Source: Serratia inhibens (GTDB lineage Bacteria > Pseudomonadota > Gammaproteobacteria > Enterobacterales > Enterobacteriaceae). From it: a DNA stretch of 64,000 nucleotides. The position numbers and the translations under genes are program-made. Positions within the stretch are counted from its first letter, which is position 1. Every line of letters starts with the position of its first letter. Positions 10,863 to 19,291 of the stretch are shown in pieces. The notes under the pieces are model-generated. The model saw only the letters and a program-made list of their open reading frames with translations. It did no database searches and was not told the origin of the DNA. The stretch is taken from contig NZ_QYYG01000001.1 of NCBI RefSeq assembly GCF_003591175.1, positions 930,001-994,000 of the forward strand, given 5' to 3'.

Positions 10863-11725
10863 TCCGCCAGTGGCCATCTCCCGCTAAACTAAATTTGTTC
10901 TTGTACATTACCGGCCGGCGCGAAGACGGTTACCACCAACTGCAGACGCTGTTCCAGTTTCTGGATTACGGCGATACGCTGACCATCGACGCACGGCAGG
11001 ATGACGCCATCCGCCTGTTGACGCCGGTGGAAGGCGTGCCGGACGAGCAAAACCTGATCGTCCGCGCCGCACGCCTGCTGCAACAGCATTGCGATAGCCA
11101 CGGGGTGAACACGGCCCCGCGTGGTGCCGATATCAGTATCGATAAGCGCCTGCCGATGGGCGGCGGGCTGGGTGGAGGCTCTTCCAACGCCGCCACTGTG
11201 CTGGTGGCGTTGAATGAACTGTGGCGCTGCGGGCTGAGTGACGAGCAGTTGGCTGAGCTGGGGTTGACTCTGGGTGCCGACGTGCCGGTTTTTGTGCGCG
11301 GTCATGCGGCGTTTGCCGAAGGCATCGGCGAACGGTTGCAGCCGGCCAACCCGGCAGAAAAGTGGTATTTGGTGGCGCATCCGGGCGTCAGCATCCCTAC
11401 CCCGGTTATTTTTGGCGACGCGGAATTAAAAAGAGACACCCCGGTTCGCCCGTTAAATGTGCTATTGCAGGCAACTTACGCAAATGATTGCGAACCAATC
11501 GCAAGAAAACGTTTTCGCGAGGTTGAACAGCTTCTTTCTTGGCTGTTAGAATACGCGCCGTCACGCCTGACTGGCACAGGTGCATGTGTGTTTGCTGAAT
11601 TCGACACAGAAATCGCCGCCCGTCAGGTGTTAAATCAAGCTCCGGAGTGGTTGTGTGGTTTTGTAGCGCGTGGCGTTAACGTCTCTCCACTACATCGCAT
11701 CCGTTCCGGGCAGATTGAACCGTAG
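10859..11725 (+). CDS. ispE: 4-diphosphocytidyl-2-C-methyl-D-erythritol kinase
   Basis: 288 residues. IspE phosphorylates CDP-methylerythritol with ATP in the non-mevalonate isoprenoid pathway. The GHMP-kinase ATP loop is [17 protein letters not shown] near residue 100-116. The N-terminal [21 protein letters not shown] is typical. It is translationally coupled to lolB through an ATGA overlap. The order lolB-ispE-prs is conserved in enterobacteria. Confidence 0.97.
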   Translation: MIRQWPSPAKLNLFLYITGRREDGYHQLQTLFQFLDYGDTLTIDARQDDAIRLLTPVEGVPDEQNLIVRAARLLQQHCDSHGVNTAPRGADISIDKRLPMGGGLGGGSSNAATVLVALNELWRCGLSDEQLAELGLTLGADVPVFVRGHAAFAEGIGERLQPANPAEKWYLVAHPGVSIPTPVIFGDAELKRDTPVRPLNVLLQATYANDCEPIARKRFREVEQLLSWLLEYAPSRLTGTGACVFAEFDTEIAARQVLNQAPEWLCGFVARGVNVSPLHRIRSGQIEP

Positions 11726-11847
11726 TTCTCGTTTCGCTGCGCAGAGTCATGCATACCTGGCCCTGTAATCCCTGCGCCGCTGCGGTTTCAAGTTAGTTTT
11801 TTACACACCCGTATGATATTGCGCCGGCATCGTTAACTGCCCCTTAG

Positions 11848-12846
<999 letters not shown>

Positions 12847-12912
12847 TTCATTTTCTTTTCGGTGCGGCGCCCTGCCGTACCGGAAGAATCTATGCCCGGC
12901 AGCAGAAAAAGA

Positions 12913-12948
12913 AAAACCCGTTGGTGCGCAAGCAGCAACGGGTTTTCT
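12913..12948 (+). terminator. prs terminator
   Basis: Eleven-base perfect stem AAAACCCGTTG / CAACGGGTTTT around a 12-base loop, followed by TTTTC, 67 bases after the prs stop. Confidence 0.8.
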
Positions 12949-13030
12949 ACTCGTAGTCAAACATGACCTTAGGCCTGAGTGCGCGGCAGATCTCCTTTGC
13001 CGTAATGCCGCTTCCCTTCTGTTTTTTTAA

Positions 13031-13309
13031 TCAATGCGACGAACGATGCTGGTCATTGCGGCAGCGTTTATCGAAGTGTTTTACCCACCAGTAACGATCC
13101 GCAACCTGCTCGCGGCCACCGATACGTGCACCAACCAGCCACAGCAACGCACCGACGAAAATACTCATGACGGCGCCATGGGCGAAAAGTTGCGGTAAAC
13201 TGAGCTGCGATACTTCAGCAAGAATGTTGTATCCGACACCGCCGATCATCACGACCAGCCCCAGCCCCATAAAAAAGTTGCCCATTCTGCATGCGTTTCT
13301 ACGTTTCAT
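13031..13309 (-). CDS. ychH: YchH family stress-associated inner-membrane protein
   Basis: 92 residues, strongly similar to E. coli YchH (DUF2583). Two membrane helices are visible (about residues 11-31 and 43-65), then a charged C-terminal tail containing DRYWWVKHFDKRC. In E. coli it is induced by peroxide, cadmium and acid and affects biofilm formation; the mechanism is unknown. It is divergent from pth, as in E. coli, with TTTGTCACCTCC giving a good Shine-Dalgarno just upstream of the start. Confidence 0.94.
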   Translation of the reverse strand: MKRRNACRMGNFFMGLGLVVMIGGVGYNILAEVSQLSLPQLFAHGAVMSIFVGALLWLVGARIGGREQVADRYWWVKHFDKRCRNDQHRSSH

Positions 13310-13622
13310 TTGTCACCTCCATAGACCAATATGCCAACCGGGATAACTCAGCAAAGGGTTAACCCACTTTGATAAGTTAAGTATAGTCCCTGGTCCGACA
13401 AGGGGTTTGCGGAGACGATCACAAATGGTAAAGAAAACGTGACAAATCTTTACCTTATCCGGTTTATTAGCCAACAAATTGAATTATTTTTCTAATGAAT
13501 TATTCAATTTTCAGCCTATGGCAGAATCAATACGCAGGGGTGGGCATCAGGATTTTGTCATTCGCGGCGGCGGCAGGTAGACTAATGCCCTTTCCATTAT
13601 CTCGATCATAGCGAATTTCCCA
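13310..13622. other. ychH-pth divergent promoter region
   Basis: 313 bases with no reading frame of note and an AT-rich core at 13440-13520. Promoters for both genes are expected here, but no specific element can be assigned by eye. Confidence 0.35.
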
Positions 13623-14213
13623 GTGAGCAGTATTAAATTGATAGTCGGCCTGGCGAATCCGGGCGCTGAATATGCCCAGACGCGGCACAACGCCGGCGCC
13701 TGGTACGTAGATTTGCTGGCTCAACGCCATAACCAGCAGTTGAAGGAAGAGAGCAAATTCTTCGGTTACACCGCACGGCTCAATCTGGCGGGCAACGACG
13801 TGCGGCTGCTGGTGCCGACCACCTTTATGAACCTGAGCGGCAAAGCGGTGCTGGCGATGGCCAATTTCTACCGCATTGAGCCGGATGAAATTCTGGTGGC
13901 GCATGACGAGCTGGATATCCCTCCGGGCATTGCCAAAATCAAGCTTGGCGGCGGTAACGGCGGCCACAACGGGCTGAAAGATATTCAGAACAAGTTCGGC
14001 AATAACCCGAACTTCTACCGTTTGCGCATTGGCATTGGCCATCCGGGCGATAAAAACAAGGTCGTAGGATTTGTGCTCGGCAAGCCACCGGCCAGCGAAC
14101 AAAAAATGATTGATGAAGCGATAGATGAAGCCGCCCGCTGCACCGAAGTACTGCTGACCGACGGGCTGGAAAAAACCGTTCGCCGTCTGCACAGCTTCAA
14201 AGCGCAGGCCTGA
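13623..14213 (+). CDS. pth: Peptidyl-tRNA hydrolase
   Basis: 196 residues starting at GTG 13623. Pth cleaves the ester bond of peptidyl-tRNAs that drop off the ribosome. The family signature [18 protein letters not shown], including the catalytic histidine, is at residues 8-25. The [10 protein letters not shown] and [13 protein letters not shown] segments are also present. In E. coli pth precedes ychF directly; here a SulP transporter gene on the opposite strand separates them. Confidence 0.96.
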   Translation: MSSIKLIVGLANPGAEYAQTRHNAGAWYVDLLAQRHNQQLKEESKFFGYTARLNLAGNDVRLLVPTTFMNLSGKAVLAMANFYRIEPDEILVAHDELDIPPGIAKIKLGGGNGGHNGLKDIQNKFGNNPNFYRLRIGIGHPGDKNKVVGFVLGKPPASEQKMIDEAIDEAARCTEVLLTDGLEKTVRRLHSFKAQA

Positions 14214-14221
14214 GGGTTACC

Positions 14222-14244
14222 GCAGCGGGCATGCCGCCCGCTGC
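14222..14244. terminator. Hairpin between convergent pth and SulP gene
   Basis: Perfect nine-base GC-rich stem GCAGCGGGC / GCCCGCTGC with a five-base loop, lying directly after the pth stop and before the stop of the convergent transporter. There is no clear T-run, so termination strength is uncertain. Confidence 0.55.
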
Positions 14245-14253
14245 GTGCCGCTA

Positions 14254-15783
14254 TTACGTCCTTACCTTAAAGGTTTCCTCGCCGAGGTTACTGTCATCGG
14301 TCTGATACCCTTCTTCAGCCACATAATACTGCGGGTCGTCCAGCTCATGGCTGCAAAACGGACCGGCCCGTTTCAGCAAGCGCACGCAATCGCCGCTCAG
14401 GTGGCGCAGGCGGATGGCTTTCCCCGCCGCCAGATAACGCGCCGTCAGCTTATCGATCGCCTCTACCCCGCTGGAATCCATCACCCGGGTGCCGGCAAAA
14501 TCCAGCACCACGTTCTGCGGATCGTTTTTCGGCTCAAACAGATCGGCAAACGCCGCCGTGGAGCCAAAAAATAGCGGGCCGTCGAGTTGATACACCGCCA
14601 CATCGCCCTCAACCTGGCGCTGACGAACGCGGATACGCGCCTGCTGCCAGGCAAACGCCAGCGCCGAGATAATCACCCCGCTGATAACCGCCACCGCCAG
14701 ATCGGTAAAAATGGTAATCAGAGTCACCAGCAGCATCACCAGCGCATCCATCTTCGGCATGCGGCGCAGCCGACGCAGCGAACTCCATTCAAAGGTGTTG
14801 TAACACACCACCAGCATGACCCCGGCCAATGCCGCCACCGGCAACAGGCCGATATAGCCCGACAGGCTGACCACGAACAAAATCAATAACAACGCACCCA
14901 CCACGCCGGAGATACGCCCGCGGCCGCCTGAGGTGAAGTTGATGATCGACTGCCCAATCATCGCGCAGCCGGCAAAGCAGCCAAACAGACCGCAAATCGT
15001 GTTACCTGCGCCCTGAGCGATGCTCTCGCGGTTGCCGTTACCTTTCTTGCCACCCATTTCGTCGAGCACCGTCATGGTCAACAGCGATTCAATCAGGCCG
15101 ACCAGGGCGATCACCAACGCGTACGGCAGCACTACTTTCAGCATTTCCAGGTTGAACGGTACCATCGGCAGGCTGAAATGCGGCAAGGCGCCGGAAATAT
15201 CCGCCAGATCGCCGACCCGCAGCGTAGGCAGATTGAGCCCGATCGCCAATGCAGAAACCAGGATCAGCGCCGCCAGCGAAGCCGGGATCACGCGCGTCAG
15301 CCGGGGGAAGAACACCACCACCAGGATCGCCAGTGCCACCAGCCCGTACATCAGCGGCCCCTGCCCGGCAATCATATGCAGTTGCGCCAGCATGATGACA
15401 ATCGCCAGGCCGTTAACGAAGCCGTGAATGGCGGGCAGCGGCACCAGCCGAATAAACTTGCCCAGCCGGAACACGCCGATCAGGATTTGGATAGCGCCGG
15501 CAAAAATCGTCGCCCAAAGTACGTATCCCATACCGTGCTGCGCAGCGAGGCTCATCAGCACCACCACAATAGAACCGGCAGCGCCCGACACCATGCCCGG
15601 CTTGCCGCCGAACAGCGCCGTCACCAGGCCGATAATAAAGGCGGTGTGCAGCCCGACGATCGGGGAAAGCCCGGCGACCAACGAGAAACCGACCGCTTCC
15701 GGGATCATCGATACCGCCACCACAAAGCCCGCCAGGACCTCGTTCTTGACGTTCGACAGCCTGACATTGCTCAGGTTAAACAT
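14254..15783 (-). CDS. SulP-family anion transporter with STAS domain
   Basis: 509 residues. An N-terminal transmembrane block (~residues 15-385) is followed by a C-terminal STAS domain (about 395-490). The STAS loop reads TRVMDSSGVEAIDKL, where the serine is at the position regulated in anti-sigma antagonists. SulP proteins carry sulfate, bicarbonate or dicarboxylates; the substrate here cannot be read from sequence. It is clearly distinct from DauA 11 kb away (for example GKPGMVSGAAGSIVVVLMSL instead of [18 protein letters not shown]). E. coli lacks a gene between pth and ychF, so this is a lineage-specific insertion. Confidence 0.88.
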   Translation of the reverse strand: MFNLSNVRLSNVKNEVLAGFVVAVSMIPEAVGFSLVAGLSPIVGLHTAFIIGLVTALFGGKPGMVSGAAGSIVVVLMSLAAQHGMGYVLWATIFAGAIQILIGVFRLGKFIRLVPLPAIHGFVNGLAIVIMLAQLHMIAGQGPLMYGLVALAILVVVFFPRLTRVIPASLAALILVSALAIGLNLPTLRVGDLADISGALPHFSLPMVPFNLEMLKVVLPYALVIALVGLIESLLTMTVLDEMGGKKGNGNRESIAQGAGNTICGLFGCFAGCAMIGQSIINFTSGGRGRISGVVGALLLILFVVSLSGYIGLLPVAALAGVMLVVCYNTFEWSSLRRLRRMPKMDALVMLLVTLITIFTDLAVAVISGVIISALAFAWQQARIRVRQRQVEGDVAVYQLDGPLFFGSTAAFADLFEPKNDPQNVVLDFAGTRVMDSSGVEAIDKLTARYLAAGKAIRLRHLSGDCVRLLKRAGPFCSHELDDPQYYVAEEGYQTDDSNLGEETFKVRT

Positions 15784-16008
15784 GAATTATTCGCTTCTGA
15801 CAGATAAAAAATACATCCCCGCAGAACGGGAACCAAGGCCGCATGGCGCGGCAAACCGCAGCAGAGAGGCAACTCAGGGTGGACTGGGCAAGAAGGACAT
15901 CCGGCGCGTTTCCTGTAGGTTAATCAGAAGCGCAGTATGTGTAAATGTGATCCAAATCTCAATGCAAAGCGGCCCCGCCGTCGTATTTTCCCGCCGTATA
16001 CAGCCAGA

Positions 16009-16037
16009 TCGAGAAAAACGCCCATTACGTGTATAAT
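16009..16037 (+). promoter_or_regulatory. Likely sigma-70 promoter of ychF
   Basis: TATAAT at 16032-16037 with TCGAGA (4 of 6 to consensus) at 16009-16014, 17 bases apart, about 70 bases upstream of ychF. The remaining ~330-base divergent gap shows nothing else clear. Confidence 0.5.
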
Positions 16038-16114
16038 GGCCGCATTATTCTGCCATTTATGCAGCGAGTTAACTCTAACTAGCTGATAGTCAAGATATTT
16101 AAGGTGATAACAAC

Positions 16115-17206
16115 ATGGGATTCAAATGCGGTATCGTCGGCCTGCCTAACGTAGGCAAATCCACCCTGTTCAACGCGTTGACCAAAGCGGGTATCGAAGC
16201 AGCCAACTTCCCGTTCTGCACCATTGAACCTAATACCGGTGTGGTGCCGATGCCCGATCCGCGTCTGGACAAGCTGGCCGAGATCGTCAAGCCTCAGCGC
16301 ATCCTGCCAACCACCATGGAATTCGTCGACATCGCCGGCCTGGTGAAGGGCGCATCCAAAGGCGAAGGTCTGGGCAACCAGTTCCTGACCAATATCCGTG
16401 AAACCGAAGCTATCGGCCACGTGGTGCGCTGCTTCGAAAACGACAACATCATCCATGTGAACAACAAGGTTGATCCGGCTGACGATATCGAAGTCATCAA
16501 CACCGAGCTGGCGCTGTCGGATCTCGACACCTGCGAACGCGCCATTCACCGCGTGCAGAAGAAAGCCAAAGGCGGCGACAAAGACGCGAAAGCCGAACTG
16601 GCCGCGCTGGAAAAATGCCTGCCGCAGCTGGAAAACGCCGGTATGCTGCGTGCGTTGGATCTGACCGAAGAAGACAAAGCGGCCATCCGCTACCTGAGCT
16701 TCCTGACGCTGAAACCGACCATGTACATCGCCAACGTCAACGAAGACGGTTACGAGAACAACCCGTACCTGGACAAAGTACGTGAAATCGCCGCCGCCGA
16801 AGGCTCCGTAGTGGTTGCCGTATGCGCCGCCGTGGAATCCGACATCGCCGAGCTGGAAGACGAAGACCGCGCCGAGTTCATGGCCGAGCTGGGCCTGGAA
16901 GAACCGGGCCTGAACCGCGTGATCCGCGCCGGTTACGAGCTGCTGAACCTGCAAACCTACTTCACCGCCGGCGTAAAAGAAGTGCGCGCCTGGACCATCC
17001 CGGTGGGCGCTACCGCCCCGCAGGCGGCCGGCAAGATCCACACCGACTTCGAGAAAGGCTTTATCCGCGCGCAAACCATCGCGTTTGAAGACTTCATCAC
17101 CTATAAGGGTGAGCAAGGCGCCAAAGAAGCCGGCAAGATGCGTTCAGAAGGCAAAGAGTACGTCGTTAAAGATGGCGACGTGATGAATTTCTTGTTTAAC
17201 GTTTAA
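16115..17206 (+). CDS. ychF: Ribosome-binding ATPase YchF (OLA1 family)
   Basis: 363 residues, the standard length. YchF is an Obg-related P-loop protein that prefers ATP, binds the ribosome and acts as a negative regulator of oxidative-stress defence. The G1 loop is GLPNVGKST near residue 8-16. The G4 position reads NVNE in place of the GTPase NKxD, which explains ATP preference. A coiled-coil insertion and a C-terminal TGS domain are present. A strong terminator follows that marks the left edge of the island. Confidence 0.97.
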   Translation: MGFKCGIVGLPNVGKSTLFNALTKAGIEAANFPFCTIEPNTGVVPMPDPRLDKLAEIVKPQRILPTTMEFVDIAGLVKGASKGEGLGNQFLTNIRETEAIGHVVRCFENDNIIHVNNKVDPADDIEVINTELALSDLDTCERAIHRVQKKAKGGDKDAKAELAALEKCLPQLENAGMLRALDLTEEDKAAIRYLSFLTLKPTMYIANVNEDGYENNPYLDKVREIAAAEGSVVVAVCAAVESDIAELEDEDRAEFMAELGLEEPGLNRVIRAGYELLNLQTYFTAGVKEVRAWTIPVGATAPQAAGKIHTDFEKGFIRAQTIAFEDFITYKGEQGAKEAGKMRSEGKEYVVKDGDVMNFLFNV

Positions 17207-17264
17207 ATATAATCTGTTGTTTCTGGCGGTCTCTTACCGTCTCAGGAAACAGAAAATAGACTTT

Positions 17265-17292
17265 AAATCCACGCATTTGCGTGGATTTTTAT
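17265..17292 (+). terminator. ychF terminator and left copy of island-flanking repeat
   Basis: Perfect 11-base stem AAATCCACGCA / TGCGTGGATTT followed by TTAT, 58 bases after the ychF stop. A copy differing in a single loop base occurs at 25491-25518, just after fic on the other strand. Confidence 0.85.
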
Positions 17293-17360
17293 GTCTGCAG
17301 CATTCATAACATCTCTTAACAGCGCATATGAATGGATCACATACGGGGAGCGGATCAACC

Positions 17361-17435
17361 TACCTTGATGAAAGAAAGGTAATGATGCAAGAATGGGTCG
17401 ACAAGCTCGATGAATGGTCTGCGATCAATAGATAG
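17361..17435 (+). pseudogene. C-terminal remnant of a P4-type tyrosine integrase
   Basis: A 24-codon stretch ending at TAG 17433-17435 reads YLDERKVMMQEWVDKLDEW, which matches the very end of P4/CP4-57-type integrases (usually YLxERRxMMQxWADYLD). The frame stays open a little further upstream but loses resemblance. It begins about 70 bases right of the first flanking repeat, a sensible place for an island integrase. The bulk of the gene is absent. Confidence 0.65.
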
Positions 17436-17495
17436 ACATTCGATTATGACCTGGTTGAGAGCGGCCTAGGCCCTTCAGTATAAATCTAAGCATGG

Positions 17496-19067
17496 ATGCG
17501 ACCCCCAAATATGCTATTTGAGTATGCCCTTCACAAAAATTCGAACAAGATAGTCCACGTTGATGCCGTTCCTAACGGCAAACGCTGTGAATGCATTTGT
17601 AAGAACTGTGGTGACGACCTAGTAGCAAAGAACAATGGTATGATTATCCAGCACCATTTCTCCCACACAACTAAAGAGGAAAGCCGGGACTGTCAGATGA
17701 CACAACTGCATATCGCGATGCAGTTGCATTTTGCTTCTCTATCGGAGATCACCCTCCCCGAAAACGAGATTGAAGTTAACGGAGAAGACCTCATAGTTCC
17801 AGAGCAGGCCACAGCGGTTAATGAGTCAGTTCGTGAATACAGGATCGGCCCCTATCTAGCAGATGTATACCTGAGAACAGAAGCTGGCGAGGTGGCTATT
17901 GAAGTTTGTGTTACTCACAAGTGCGAAGAGGAAAAGCGACAGTACTATATTGATAATCAGATTGATTCAATTGAGTACCATTTTCCTCTAAATGAAGGCA
18001 ACAGCATCACTGAATGGATTGCACTGGTTAGTGACAACCTTGTAGAGTACGAATGGATCTATCACTCTACCCTTGAAACAAAGAAACTTGAATATCTAGA
18101 AGAGATAGAACTAGAGAAACAGAAGAAAAAAGCTGAGAGGAAAAGCAGATCACTGCAATCAGTTAAAAAATCTCTGACTTCAAAGAAAATTCACTTACCT
18201 AGTATCCATAAAGAAATGGAATACATCTATACTGGAGTAACCTTTAAAGAAAGCCAACTAATTTATCCCAAAAGAAATATAGCCTGTGAAAATGTATCTA
18301 TATCAATAGATACTGATGACTATGTCGTACTCGAAGGGTTTGTCGGAAATCGTGTAATATCTGTAATATATTCGTTTTCTGATAACATACCTGAACTGGC
18401 ATATCAAGATGACCGAAGTATAGTATGTCGTCATTATACGGATGAATCCAATAAACCGACATGGTCATGGATCAAACATCCGTCTATAACTAAGAGGTTT
18501 GATAGGATTTATATTCAATTCCAAACTAATTGCCAGTATCTCTATCGCCAGCGTCAAAGACTTTTATATTTAAAGAACAAAGCTCATGGGCTTTGTTCTG
18601 AATACTTGGCTAATCGACAATTCTATTTCGATCGAGACTATCGAAAGTGGAAGAGATGGATGATCGAAAATAAATTATTCACACCAACACCGGATAACTA
18701 TAAACTTCCTTTTCCAAATATCCTCAAAATGAAAAGGGAGTATTCTATGCTTTGGCCGTTTCAAACATGGGATATAATGGTGTTGAGCAGCTTAGCAGAA
18801 ATGATTGACTCCTATCCTGCCGGACAAAGGATATATTACTGTGATTTGTTTACATCTTTGGAACAGAGACATGGTTTATCATATGAATACGCATACATAG
18901 TAAAAGAATTCAAGGAATTGAATCAATCGACAACCTTCGACAACTTAATCAATCAGAACAGTATTATTCAAGATGCTTTATCCCCATATGCGATGATGAG
19001 TCTTATTTCTTTACGAGAGGACCATTTAATGCGAAAGGGTTCTCTCATGTTATCTCTGAGTATATAG
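17496..19067 (+). CDS. CoiA-like putative zinc-binding nuclease
   Basis: 523 residues, AT-rich relative to the core genes. The N-terminus carries a cysteine/histidine cluster (C31, C33, C35, C38 and the HHFSH motif at 53-57) like that of competence-protein CoiA relatives. It is followed by a PD-(D/E)XK-like core: D123 in YLADVYL and E136 in AIEVCVTHK. The usual ExK/ExQ is ExC here, so activity is uncertain. Residues ~190-220 are a charged helix rich in Lys and Glu. The C-terminal 300 residues are unrecognised. The start could instead be the ATG at 17511; neither has a good Shine-Dalgarno. The gene sits alone in the island; a nucleic-acid or defence role is inference. Confidence 0.6.
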   Translation: MRPPNMLFEYALHKNSNKIVHVDAVPNGKRCECICKNCGDDLVAKNNGMIIQHHFSHTTKEESRDCQMTQLHIAMQLHFASLSEITLPENEIEVNGEDLIVPEQATAVNESVREYRIGPYLADVYLRTEAGEVAIEVCVTHKCEEEKRQYYIDNQIDSIEYHFPLNEGNSITEWIALVSDNLVEYEWIYHSTLETKKLEYLEEIELEKQKKKAERKSRSLQSVKKSLTSKKIHLPSIHKEMEYIYTGVTFKESQLIYPKRNIACENVSISIDTDDYVVLEGFVGNRVISVIYSFSDNIPELAYQDDRSIVCRHYTDESNKPTWSWIKHPSITKRFDRIYIQFQTNCQYLYRQRQRLLYLKNKAHGLCSEYLANRQFYFDRDYRKWKRWMIENKLFTPTPDNYKLPFPNILKMKREYSMLWPFQTWDIMVLSSLAEMIDSYPAGQRIYYCDLFTSLEQRHGLSYEYAYIVKEFKELNQSTTFDNLINQNSIIQDALSPYAMMSLISLREDHLMRKGSLMLSLSI

Positions 19068-19110
19068 CAGTATTAACATTTTAAGCTGGTCATGTGTAAG
19101 TATCCCAGCA

Positions 19111-19188
19111 TTAGTTCCATGCACTTTTTGAGATTTCCGGGCTTTCAGCCATCAGTCGATACTCTTCCGGCGTCAGGTTATTCAGGAC
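19111..19188 (-). pseudogene. IS3-family transposase (OrfB) C-terminal remnant
   Basis: Reading leftwards from 19188, 25 codons to TAA give VLNNLTPEEYRLMAESPEIS and then KSAWN, the typical end of an IS3-group transposase. The upstream part (19189-19215) continues in another frame (QQVRPE), so there is a frameshift or a junction. No inverted repeats could be paired. It shows past insertion-element activity in the island. Confidence 0.6.
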
Positions 19189-19291
19189 GAACCTGTTGAT
19201 AGTTGGCCTTAACGAATTTGCATTCTAGCAAACGCATCATAAGGCCATAGCGTTGGATATACGTTATGGCTATCCTCATGAATTGTTCTGT

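Noticed and set aside
16079-17116. 345-codon minus-strand frame opposite ychF
   Set aside because: Antisense shadow of a universally conserved gene, Gly/Phe/Val-rich composition, no Shine-Dalgarno.
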